Of a stretch of 64,000 nt of DNA, positions 32,512 to 45,600 are shown piece by piece. The DNA is from Tanypteryx hageni. Lineage: Eukaryota; Arthropoda; Insecta; Odonata; Petaluridae. The notes beneath the pieces are model-generated. The model did not search any database and was not told the origin of the DNA. It was given only the letters and a program-made list of their open reading frames with translations. The translations under genes and the position numbers were made by a program. The stretch covers positions 189,761,548 to 189,825,547 of the forward strand of contig CM054115.1 of the NCBI GenBank assembly GCA_028673005.1, given 5' to 3'. Each line of letters begins with the position of its first letter. Within the stretch, counting starts at the first letter, position 1.

Positions 32512-33528
32512 GTAGGTTACAGAAAGGATGCCACGTAAGAGATGATGACAGGAAAAGAAGTATTTCATACTGCACTGAAAAAGGGATAGCTTCGGGAAAT
32601 ATTTTCGAGTTACGAGGTGGAAGTCTTCCGTTGTGTAGAATAATTGATAATTAGATCGAATTTTACCATTAACATGGCCTCTCCACGAAGCTAAAATAGG
32701 AAGTCGAGAAATTTTATGGTTGAGCAAGTAATGCGAAAGCAAACCCCCCTGACTCTGTTGCCTAAATCATCGTTGGCCCGTTCATCATGATGATGAAGAA
32801 ACTTGATTTATTATACCTCTTCATTATATTGTAATCATAGATTTAACCAATTTTTAAACAAATCGTATTCACCAAGAAAGAAAATAAAGATAAAGAGCAT
32901 TCAACAGCTTGATTAAAATTTTTTTAAACAATGTATCACCCACTTCATGCGAGGAAAGTTATCGTACCTATCTATTTCTTATTGGCTAATCAACGAAACG
33001 AAAATCTTCGATATTGCGATGAAGATCATATTACGAACACTGGTGTCATACAAAAGGTGATGAAAGAGAAAGAATATTGAAAAAGTTGTATTTAATTGGG
33101 AGAAATAACTGAACTTATATTACCGAAGAAGGAACCAATATAATTTCCAACGATGGCAAATGTTTTTAACGTAACTTTACTCCCAGATAAAGACTCAGAT
33201 GAGCCATGACGTGCGTAGTTTAGTACCACTATCAGAAGTACATAGTGGTTTTGTATTTAACTATTACAAGATATGATAATTCGACGAAAGAAGCTGTTTC
33301 GAAGGTAAGACCTGTCATGGTCACATTACTCATCGTCTCGTACTTCTCGAATCCCCCTCGCATACTGCGTAGACTTTTTCCGCTCAATGGTCGCTCATAA
33401 ATCGACGGATCACAATTGAAATTTTGCTATTCGTAGATATTTATCTTGCCTCCAGGTTTTTGTTAGTGACAGAAAATTTGCGTAGTGAGGCTTAATCATC
33501 ATTTTCCGAAATTAAACAAATAATAACG
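32512..33528 (+). promoter_or_regulatory. Upstream region of the ABHD12-like gene
   Basis: No coding sequence. The last 250 bp before the ATG at 33529 probably contain the promoter and 5' untranslated region; no TATA box at a convincing distance was seen. The context of the start, AATAACG before ATG, is acceptable. Confidence 0.35.
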
Positions 33529-33602
33529 ATGACTCATAGAACTGCTATAATATTGGCTCTGCTTTTGCAACTTACTGTTATTATCCTTTGGCAAAAAGGA
33601 AT
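33529..33602 (+). CDS. Abhd12: ABHD12-like, exon 1 (N-terminus, first hydrophobic segment)
   Basis: Starts MTHRTAIILALL; ends in phase 2 at donor GTAAGT. Short, but the frame and splice sites fit exon 2. Confidence 0.7.
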
Positions 33603-36600
33603 GTAAGTACACTATTTATGCTGCTTATTAGATGTAAATCGCATGCCTGCACGTGTAATTATGTGTATCTTATGTGTTTAACGTAAATTAATAGTTTAAT
33701 TAATTGTTTAGTGTTTGCTATTTGATTTTAATTTGCTCGGGTATTATTTTATTCCCCATATTTATGTAAATAGGTGCTTGTGGTCTTTTCCCCAGAATGT
33801 TATTTTCAGATGAACGGATTTTTGAAAAAAAAGGATAAATGTAGTTGTGGCATTGTAGCGATATAGACTTGGGCATGTATATTATTATATCAAAGAGAGA
33901 TACTGTTGCGCACATAATGCAAAATGTATTAATTTGTTGATAATGATGTTTTCTAGTATTTACGATTTTTCTAAGGATGGTCATTATTTTACAGAATTCT
34001 ACAGGGAACTATAAAGATTGTTTGCTTATGTCTCTTTATTGTGTTTGGTTTAATTCCCTTGATCTTCAGATATTCTTATACTCTGCAAAGGAATATGCTG
34101 TTTTTGCCGTTTGGTAAGTTTTTTTATTTTAAGTATTAATGTAATAATTTATCCAATAAATTCAAGGTATTTTTTAAACTCCTTTACAGTTCGGTGGCCT
34201 CGTAACGTAGATTTTAACCATCCGGAAAAGTTGGGTCTCTTGGGAACTAGAAATTTTTATGTCACATCACCCAGTGGTGTAAAATTAGGTGCATGGTGAG
34301 TTTCTAATCAATAGTTGTTACAATATGTTTAACCGAAACCCCTTTTATAAAGCCGTTGAATTTTTTATAGGCACGTTCTTCCCCACTCATTGATAAATGA
34401 GTCAGAAAATGCTAGTCATAAAAAGGAATTTTACGAAGAGGCTCTTTCTCATGGTGAACCGGTAATTCTGTACATGCATGGTAATTCTGGCTCTCGTGCT
34501 GGATTGCATCGTATCGAGCTTTACCATGTTCTTCAAAACCTCAATTACCACATAGTTAGCTTTGATTATCGCAGTAAGTACTTCACCATTTTTACTTAAG
34601 ATTTATTTGATAAAATGATATTATAAAAATTCCCTTAATATTTTCAGAAACCTTGACATTATTTTTCCACGTTTAATGTAGCAATCGATATAATTCCTCC
34701 CTTTAGAATTGTTGCATATGGCTTTCTCATGCTTCATTTGGTGTCATCAATAGAATAGAATAGAACGTTTTTCAGTCCTGTTTACAATCCAGTTCTCACA
34801 AAAAGTTATTGTTTCAATTCAGTTTTTTCTTCAGTAATCACCTGGAAAGCAATTGGAACCAATCTTTCCATCTATCCCTAAATAATGTAAGGACTACTCA
34901 TATATCATTATTTAGTGCTTGGAAAAATTTTCTTTATTCTCATTTTTTCTTGTAATTATTATTTTGTGTGATCTCAGAATTTATCAGTTTATTGCAAACT
35001 AGGATTTTTAGGATTCATGTTTTTAAATAAGCCAGTTTTATTTATAATTTATTTTTTAATAAAGCAAGAAGCATCCATAATCACAAAATTAGGAGACAGA
35101 ATGAATATAAAAATGTTGTGAATATTAGTCTTAAAATATGCTACAATATTAGAGATGCAGTTGTTTTAAATCTTGAACAGAAAAAACAGTGATCTTAAAA
35201 TGTAATCTATAAAAGATTTAAAAGGAAATTTTGAGAAATAATAATTTTCACCATGAAATTTCAAGGCACTGTGTCAAATTTTGTTGTCTTATTCACAGAT
35301 TTTAAAAAATATAAGAAAAGGTATATTTCAAGAACTTGCACGTTTCAGTGAAACAGAATCAATTTCATACGTTTCTAAAATAAAGCAGTAATATTTCCTG
35401 AAATAAGTAGGTAATAGAAAATTTTACATACAAATATTAAGCAATTTATTTCTTTGCATAATAAAAATACATTAAAGTTTGTTAAAAGATCAACTATCCA
35501 TTAACCGGGCCCACCGACACTGGCACCGTCGATGATGAGAAAGCGACAAGACATTGTACTACTAAAAGAGAAAACACTAGCACCGTCAATGGTGAGAAAG
35601 TGAGGAGACATAGTACTACGATGTCATATCTATGTATTACGGAAATTTTAAACTTAGGGAATATGACATTTAGCTTAAGGGGATTCCCTGTCCTCTGCCA
35701 GTTGGGTTGGTTTCCTGTACACATTCACTTTGTTCCTCCCCCCCTTGTGTAGGGTTGCATTTATCTTCTCTGCTTTTACTCGACGAGACATTCTACTACT
35801 ACCACAGGGGAGAAAGCGAGAAGGCATTGTACTAATAAAAAATACTTGAGAAACGAACGATGACACATAAAAACAGTGAAGATAAACCCAACTCAACCCG
35901 AAGGGGGAACGAAGTGAACATATACAGGAAACCAACCAACCCGTAGGGCAGAGGAGGACAGGGAATCCCCTAAAGCTAAATGTCATATTCCCTAAGTTTC
36001 AAATTTCCATAATACATAGATATAATGTTGTAGTACAATGTCTCATTGCTTTCTCATAATCGACAGCACCACTGTCTGTGGTCCCGGTTAATAGACAAGT
36101 ACCAAAAGTAAATTTAGAAGTAGATTATGAAAATAGTCACTTCAATGTTGATTGGATGGCAACTTACATGACTGCAACAACTCGTACATCATTGGGTACA
36201 TTTCTATTGCCTTGTAAAACTCACCAAAAGTTGTTGTTCTTCAAATTTTATGAATGCCAGTATTTTTTACAATTATCATAATTTTTTAACTTAATAGAAC
36301 TTTTAATTTGTAAAATTTTAATTTAACTTACAAATGTTGAAATAATTCATCACATAATTCTGTGGCATGTAACTTACATCCAATAGGCCACATAGAGTTC
36401 TCAAAACTCATAAATAGCAATTTGTAGAATATAATGAAGGTTTATTTCATAGTTTTACATTATCATCATGATCATAAAATTTTACGCAAGCCTTCCCGGT
36501 GCAGTGAGTGTTTATTAACAACAATTGAAAGTATGTTCAAGTGTGGGTAATTTGTCATTTTATTCCCAAAATTTCAAATTTTTTGTGTGTTCAGAGAGGA

Positions 36601-39600
36601 TTTTAAGCAGTATTTCTATTTTTTCAATCTGTTGTGTCTTTTGAATTCAGACAGTTTTGTCTGAATTTAAAAGTTAAACACTCTCGAATGTGTAACTAGC
36701 CAATTAAGATTCACAACATAAAGAAATAAAATTGTTAGTTAGTATTGATGCAAAATTTTATATTTTCTAGTTTAGTTTTTCATTCCCAACTAATAGAAAA
36801 ACATTGCAATCTTCTGTAACTTCTTTAAGTGACTTATATCCTTCAGTTTTTTAATAGATTTTATTTGTTAATTGGAAAATCTAAATTAGTTCATGCTATC
36901 ATTTACAAAAATTCTGACGTTAAAAGAATTTTTATGCTCTTTATGTTCAGTTCTATCTTGTGAGGCAATGATTTAATGCAGCCATGCAAATAAAGATTGA
37001 AATATTACTGGCCCGCAAGAAAATCTGGTGGCCCATTTTTACACATTTATTTGGCATGAAATATGTGTGAAATTTAGTCACCCACTAAATATTTCTGGTC
37101 ACCCTAGGCCAGGGGTCAGCAATCTGCAGCTCTGGAGTCACATATGGCTCATTACATGCTTGTGACCCCCTAACCTTTATCAAGTCAAGAAACATGTTTA
37201 TTAAAATCACTCCAATCTCTAAAAAAAGAAGTCATGTAGCATACAGGTTATCACTGTGCAGCTCCCAAGTATTTTGGAATGAGACAAAAAGCAAAAAAGG
37301 CTCTTTTACTTTGAAAGGTTGTCGATCCCTGCCCTAGGTGATCAGATGCCTGGTTATTTGCATGACTGATTTAAAAAAATATTCATGTGAGATTATTACT
37401 GTAAAAAACCACTGAAAAAATATTATTTCCATTCAATAAAAATTTAGGTGATTCCAATGGAGGAAAAACTATTTTGTTTATTTAAACTAAGGAAAAATTA
37501 ATTATTCATAATGTGAATGAGGTTAGATTTTTCCTTTCTACATTTTAGCTGTGCAAAGTCTGCAGAGGAAATCCATGCTGCCAGGCTCTGATTTTTAGAG
37601 TTTGCCTCATTACAAGGCTGGAAAATGTTCCTGCTTTAGAGATATTTTTTACTGACTTCTTTGGTTCTACATGCAAATACAATCGTTTTCCATTGATGTT
37701 CATTCATATTTTTGTGGATGGAAAAATATGCTCCGGCAAAGGGTTGAACTGACAACCTTATGATTGTGAGTTGATGCAGAAAAATTGAACATTAATATAA
37801 TAGATTGCATTTACAAGGTTTGTTCAAAAGGTTCTCAGAATTTGTTAATAAAAACTTTATTTCAAGAGTGCTGACAGCACCAGTTGCAATTATCCCCTTT
37901 AAAGTAATTTCTTTGAGCAGCAATGCACCACTCCCATCCCTTTTTGCACTTTTGGAAGCATTGTTGGAAGGATGTTTGTTGGACCACTCTCAGTTCATTT
38001 GTCGTATTAGTAATAATGTCCTCTATCGTTTGAAATCTTCTTCCTTTTAAGACCATTTTTATTTTGGAGAAGAGAAAAAAGTCAGAAGTTGAGAGGTTAG
38101 GTGAATAGAGAGGGTTGTGGAAGGACAGGAATCGAGTGTTTTGCCAAGAACTCTCGAATCAACAATGTTGTGTGTGCTGGTGCATTATCATGATGAAGGT
38201 GCCACGTTCCTGCAGTCCACATGTCCGGTCGTTTTCTTCGTACCGCATCCCTCACACGTCTCAAAACTTCCAGATAAAAGACTTGATTAACCGTCTGGCC
38301 TGACGGAATGAATTCATAATGAACAATGCCGCGATAATCGAAAAATTAATCAACATTGTTTTCACATTCGAGCACACTTGTGCTTTTTTGGGGTGCGGTG
38401 AACGAGAACTCTTCCATTGCGATGACTATCGTTTTGTTTCAAAGTCATACCCATAAACCCAAGTCTCGTCTCCGGTGATGATGTTTTTCAAAATATTTTC
38501 ATCTTCATTTGTTCGTTGCAGGAGATTTTTGCAAACCGAGACGCGTTGAATTCTTTGATCTTCAGTCAAGAGCCTTGGCACAAACTTCGCTGAGACCCGA
38601 TGTGTCCCTAAATCTTCTGTTAAAATTGCGTGACATGAGCCAATGGATATTCTAACCTCTTCTGCTACTTCTCGGACAGTCAGTCAACGATTTGCGCGGA
38701 TAACTTCTTTCACTTGGGCAGTCATAGTTTAGTTTCTTGAAGTTGAAGACCGGCCAGTCCTCTCATCGTCTTCTGCTGAAGTTCTTCCATTTTGAAAACG
38801 TTTATACCAGTCGTAGGTTTTTGTTTGACTGAAAGCCTCATCACCATAAGCTTGACACAACATTCTGTGAGTTTCCACAGCTGTTTTTCCCAGTTTGAAA
38901 CAAAACTTCACACAAATTCTTTGCTCCATTACGGATGCCATATCAAATGTGACAACAGACAAAACACGCTCTCACAAAACCGATTATAACTATACAACAA
39001 TTCATGTGAGCTGCTTCAAACAAAGTGCAATTTGTATGGTACAGTCAAGGTTACTGGCCACTTAATGTGCATCTATTTGCGCATTACTGGTGGCACTTCA
39101 CACAGTCATTATGGGAACTTTTTGAACAAACCTCGTATGTGCTACACATTGTGTTATCATTAGCTGATTCCTATTAACAATACCAACTTCGTTGAATAAG
39201 CTTATTATTTACACTGTTCCTCATTATCTTACCATAAATAAGAATTGAAATTTTCAACAGAAAAATCTCCTGAAAGAAATATGCCTAATCTGTGCTTTGT
39301 TAATAGCCTGCGTCATTCTTATTTCCTTGTCAACTTTTAATTAATTGTAGTTCTACTTAATAAGTTAAGAGAAAATAATTGAGTGTGATTGTAATTATAA
39401 ATCGACATTAATAATGTGCTTAATTGCTGCTAAAAATACACATGAATGAATTTTATTTTAGTTCAGAAGTCTTTTTATCAGTAAACTTCAAATACAGCCA
39501 AATATCCTGGTTTTTTTCATAGTCAAGTTTTTAGTTTTCTTCTGGTTTGATGATCTGCTTGTTAAAACATCACTGAAAAGTAATAAATGGTTTTTAATTT

Positions 39601-42600
39601 TATTATAGATAACCGTGTACAATTTGTTTATGAACAATAAATAGAAGAGGAGACTACGGCGAGTAAAACTGTAAATTATGTGAATTTAAACCGTTGTCCG
39701 TTGGTGAGCAAGTGAAAGTGGGCGGGAGGGGGGAAGGGGAAACTGTTAAACTGTAGAGGGGGGAGTAAGGTACCGGTCCGCAATCGATATAATGGTTTTT
39801 TGAATTGGTTAATGAAATCGCTCTCATAGGTGTCTAATTTGGTTTCTTTGTGTATTGATTTTAACAGTGGTAAATTCTGGTTGGTGATAGGGTGGTTGTT
39901 TTCTTGTATATGGGCGGCTATGCTCGAATTGTTAATCCTGTTATGTCTAAAGTGTGCTAAGTGCTCTTTGAAGCGTGTTTCTAAGTTACATTTGATGATG
40001 AGAGCTTGGCTCTCGAAATACATATTTAGCGCTCTGTTCTTCACGCTAAATTTCTTTCGTATATGGTTGGAGTTGAATCATCAATTCATTGTTTATGAAC
40101 AGTAAATAATCTATATATTACATACGTTTTGTCTGTGTGTCAGCAATAGAATAAAGAAAGAAATTAAGTGGTCAGAATTGACCCCATTGTGACAAATTAA
40201 CATTAGATTTTTGTCCCCAAATGGTTATTGGACTATACTGATCCATTGCCAGTTAACTACGTTATTAAAATTTCATTAAAAATATTTATAGTCCCTATTT
40301 TGGTCGCAAATATCGCATAAAACATTAAAATAGAAAAGTACAAGTATCTTATAGTAGCAATTGTCATAAAACCCAATTTGAACAAAATTTTGATAGGATT
40401 TTTACCTTACTGCCATCTCTTTGCTGTACAAGGAACTGGCATAAATTTCTGCTTGACCTTAAAAGCAGGTATGTCAGAGCCAGTTGAAGTGTTGTCTACC
40501 ATGAGGCTCTGTAGTATTTTGAAATACATTTTTAAAATGTAAACCCACACATATTCTTGAAATTCATTGCATTACATTACCATGCCAGGAGGCAGTAAGC
40601 ACATATTTTATTAATACTGCAACAGGCAGTTAGTGTCTATTAAAATTGTTCAATATTTGTGAAACTATTGACTTGATAGCTCATCTTGGCTGCCTTGCAT
40701 TTCAAAATTATATTCTCCTGAAAATCGTAAGATATTAATATCCTATGATAAATTTAACCAGTTATAAAAATGTTTCCCCAGTTAATTTAATATTATGCAT
40801 GAGTTTTCGGTGCTTGCATACTGCAAGCGCATCCAGGTTTTCATATTTGGAAAGTCAATCATTTTCATGTAACATTCATAGTTATTTATTTACAACTTGT
40901 TCCAAATCCTTATTGGAGCATTTATCTTTTTAACCTTTTATGTATATTATTATAGTTTGTTGTTAAATTAATTTATATTTCTGTTCATATCGCCATATCC
41001 TATCTTTTTTATAGAATTCTGTTTTATTTCAGATGAAGCCATTTAAAACTTTCCTTTATTTTCAGGCTATGCTGATTCTAGTCCTGTTGCACCTTCTGAA
41101 GAAGGCGTTGTGAATGATGGAGTTTTTATTTACAAATGGCTCAAGGAAAGGGTTAAGACAGCTCCATTGTTTGTGTGGGGTCATTCTCTGGGAACTGGGT
41201 ATGTCCCATTGTTAAATTTAATCATTTCTATAATGTTGAATTGTGTTCTATTTTCAACAATTTTTACTCTGGTTTCCACAAAGTTATTGGTCATTTAGTG
41301 AATTCTTTGTTAATTATATAAGGTGGATTTACATTTTAACAGTGGACCACATTAACATTGTATTCACTCAGTACAAAGGTATATATATTCCAAAGTTTAA
41401 AATCATATTTAGTTTTTCTCTCTCTCTCTCTCATGGCTATTTATAATAACATCATTAAAATTAACCAAAATAAGTGTCCTTGTGGCATGCATAAAATACA
41501 TTTACCATTGTAAAGTAGAAATTTTACCTACCTTGCCACTAGCATTATATAAAATTCACCAGAATTACTTTTTGTACTGGTGTAGTTGCCCATCATACAA
41601 TGACAGCGGTTGAATAAAATTTTTTATTGTTATTAAATTATAGAAGTCAGATTGTTTTTCTTTGATCTTCTTATGTTTATTCCAAGGAAATGCTTTAAAT
41701 GGATTAACTACTAGTGGTCCTGGCCGATCCAACAAAAGTTGCAAGTAATTGGGCATTCACCTGAGAGTCACGTCAAAGGCAGTATCAGTCTGGCGATAGT
41801 CTTGCCATCCAATTACATTGTTAAATCTTAAAATCCTATTGTTATTTCTATCCTTATTGGTGAAAGCTTGCTTTGAATGCTTTTAATATGAGAGAGAGAA
41901 GGAAGGAGAGGGAAATGATTTTCGTAGAAACCAATGTAAACAACATTCATTGCGTTATTTATGAGAAAAAATACATTTTAAAGTAGAAAATTAATCATTT
42001 ACATCTAAAAAATTACTTAGAATCATCATAGGAGTTCGAGATTTGAAACAACGAATGCTTAAAAGAACGAAAGTTTGTTTTCCTGCTATTGATTTTTGAA
42101 TGCGTATGAAATCGATCAACATCAGTTTTTAATGTGCAAATTTGACATTCTTAGTGATTTGCATGGTTATTGATGTTGTGTCAATACCATTGACTTGGAT
42201 AATAACTTTGCGTCGCATCTATTCACAAAATTTTGTTAAAAACTTTCCTGTTGAATTTGAACGGGTATCTCCCTAGTATATTTAGGTATATCTCTATATA
42301 CAGTGCAGTCACAGGTAGCAGTGGTGGAGTGGCTAGAGCGTTGGCCTTCCATGTAGCAGTCCTGGATTCAAATCTGGTGGAGATCAGATTTTTCAACCTG
42401 GGATAATCCCATGCCCTACTTGTATGTTTGAGGAGTCTGTGTAAGACAGTGTTCCACTCTTCAGTAGGGAAATTAAGCATTTGGTCCCCTTGGTGCTCTT
42501 CGTATAGAGTAGGCTATTGCTGGCACTGGGTTTCCCTCCTCTCTTCTGTGTGTGTGTGTCTGGTGTGGAATGAGTTATGACTATAATAGTCCAAGAGGCT

Positions 42601-45600
42601 ATTTTGCCAGAAAAAAACAAATAAACAGTGTTTCCAATACGTTTCAAAATCTTGAAGTTTTGAACTACCTCATATATACCTATGGTAAGACTCCGCCGGC
42701 TGTACATTCATGTGAAATGCAGCCTGAGTTCGGTACATCTTATTTTTCCTACAATTTACAAAGATTATTTATGTCAAGTCATGTTTACCAATTCATTAAT
42801 ATAGCTTATTAAGTGTATTATGCTGCATTAGTTATTTTAGTCTTTAAAGGTGTTTTATGAACTTGTGTATGTATTATAGTGACTGGATATGTAAGTCATG
42901 AGTTTCAAACGGCCCGACCCTACTAGTTTGATTGATCTAGACCACACTTTATTAAAGTTGTAATCGGTTGGTTGGTCGGCAGTGAAATGAATGTTATATA
43001 AAACTTGTTGTCTACTAAGAGAAAGCTCGAAAATGGGGATAGATATAATGTTCTACCTTATATATATGCCGAAAGTTGGAGGTTCAGTGGTGCACATAGG
43101 CAGCGTGTGAATTCGCCTTGTGCATAGGGGTGTAACCCCTATCATATACAGGGTGTCCGGAAACTCCCGCATAATAAGCTTACCACGTGAATCCTTGCAT
43201 TAATAAGAGTCGACAACATATGTTTTGTTCAAGTGTCAGACACTTCATTTTGTCAGAAATCACACTTAAGAATGAAATGATCTGGCAACACCACATGGTA
43301 ATACTCAACAGATAGAACTTTTCGACGTGCATAATCTTCGTGTTCCACTAGCACCGTGGTAATGCGTTTATGTTTTGCATGCAAAAGGTTCGCAGTTCGA
43401 ATCTCTTATCAGGTTCTTTTGTTTTTATTTTTTATTGTTTGGTTTCTAGTAATTTTTGTTTTTATTTGTATTTTATTTTTTGATATTAAAACCTTTTGTG
43501 ATTTGTCTTCATTTTTTCCCTTATTTCTTTTCATTCAGGTACATTAAAATTCACGGTAAACTAATACATTAATCTCAACAAATTAATAACATTAACCAAA
43601 CAAACGTAAATAATGACAGAAAAAATAACTTTGACTTCATCGTCCCTTAAGGAAGTGTTCAAACGGAAGTGACGTAAAGTTACAGAAAAAAATAAAAAGT
43701 AGTTAATGGGGGACTGTCAAAATATTTAATTGTTTTTTTTTAATTCTTTGTAATTGACTTAATTACTCCCTGTGAACATTTTTTTTGTTATATCGTTCTC
43801 ATTATGCAAAAAAAATATTTAAAATAACTCTTTTAAATATCCCACAAAAACGGCATCCTGGTTGGAGAGAGAGTAGTAAGGGTTACATGATATCATCGCA
43901 TGCCTTACTGAAGGCATGCGGTTTTGATAATTCGTCCTGTTGCTTTTCCTGCTTTTCCTGCTAAAATGGAGAATATGGAACTTAAGAAGGGTTATAAGTA
44001 TTGTCTGGTACCTCAGTGCTTAAATACAATGATTAAAACCCGAGAAAATTGTTCTTCACGCTACTGAGCTCCTTGGGAAGAAATAAGAAGCGGAGAATAT
44101 TGTGGTTGAAAGCCATGAGGAGATATGCATCTGACATATCAGAACGTACAACTGCATTTGTCTGCGAAGATCATTTAAATCTAAGTACTAGTTATATGTA
44201 TGTACGTAATTTTATTGCTTCGTATTTCAGTTTATGACTTATGTCAGCATTACATTGACATGATGCATATATTTCTGAGGAACGTTGAAAGAGTAAATTA
44301 TATTTTTATGTTTCAACGATTAGCATATATATTTTAACAAAACCTCCATAATGTAATATACCTATTCTAAATACGTAAGATCATACTTACAGAAATCGTT
44401 TGGTTATGGGTTTATTAAGCAAATAATTACTGTTGCAGTGCATATATTTAAGTACCAAGTTTTTAAGCAAATACTTTTACAAATGTTACATATTTACTTC
44501 TGTAATTTAAATATTTTAATAAATTTGTTTCCATAATATCCATGACAGCATGGTATTTTGAAGGACCATGTTTTCCTAAATGAGATGAGGTCCAAGATGG
44601 CGCCCAGGTGTGAGCCACGCTCTAATTGCTCCGCTCTTTTTCTGTTTTTCCTAGTGGTTCTAGTGAAAGTTTTATTATTTTATTGTGCTCCATCCTCCCA
44701 GTGCGGTGAATACTCGTCGGACATATCGGAAATTGCCGATTATTACTATTCCATAAGTCGTCCGAGGGTTAATTACCTTCATATTTGTGGATTCTCTTCC
44801 TCGGCGAACGGAGTTGCAAGGAACGCCTCGTGTCAGCCGTCTCATAGACTATTGCCGCCCTGGCTCCTGCTACACCTCCTACTCATTTTGTCGGACATTG
44901 AACTTAATCCGGGGCCTAACCACATCTTTGGTAACTTCTCAACATACTACCAAAATGTTCGTAGCCTTAAAAACAAGTTGAGTGAATGTGAATTCTCCCT
45001 CGCAGAGTTCGCCTCGTTGGACTGCCTTTGTTTTACCGAAACTTGGCTTAATAGTCATGTCCGTGACTTTGAACTTCCCTTTTATACTCTATTTAATGTT
45101 TATAGACGTGATCGTGTGAATCGTGGTGGTGTTATGATTTGTGTGAATAATAGTATTCGCTCTAGACGTCGCCCCGACTTAGAATCAAATTGTGAAATTG
45201 TGTGGGTAGAAGTGACTCAAAATTCCAACAAACTTTATATTGGTTGTTTCTACATACCTCCCAACGATGAAAGTTCCCTTGAGGACTGCTTTATTTCTCT
45301 CTTAAAAGTATCCCGACTAGGTAAATTTATTCTTCTTGGTGATTTTAACTTATCTGTGGTTTGGGAGTCACCTGATGCCGGTTCGCCAAAAACTTCACTG
45401 GACTCGTGGTTCATAGACCATTTTATAACTGATCTCTCATTGTGCCAATTTAATCCACATGTCACTCGTGAATCATCCATTTTAGACTATGTGATTTCGA
45501 ATCTTCCCCTTCCCAAAGTTTTTACAGGAAGAAACGCCTTTCAGTCAGACCACGAATCACTCGATGTAATCTTTGCTTACAACCGACTACTTGGCAACAG

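Larger units (their letters stand above)
34574..41065 (+). other. Intron 4 of the ABHD12-like gene (6.5 kb)
   Basis: Holds a 0.6-kb inverted repeat (35493-36100), a hAT MITE (37110-37331), a mariner (37814-39135) and a Penelope-like fragment (39676-40044). The stretches 34574-35490, 36101-37109 and 40110-41065 are AT-rich with nothing recognised. Confidence 0.8.

Noticed and set aside
35675..35986. 103-codon minus-strand frame in the large inverted repeat
   Set aside because: It runs across the centre of the inverted repeat, so its ends are mirror products. A YRKPT string recalls Penelope RT but is too short to support.
43349..43410. Functional tRNA gene
   Set aside because: No convincing acceptor stem and poor D- and anticodon-arm geometry; best described as tRNA-like within a terminal repeat.
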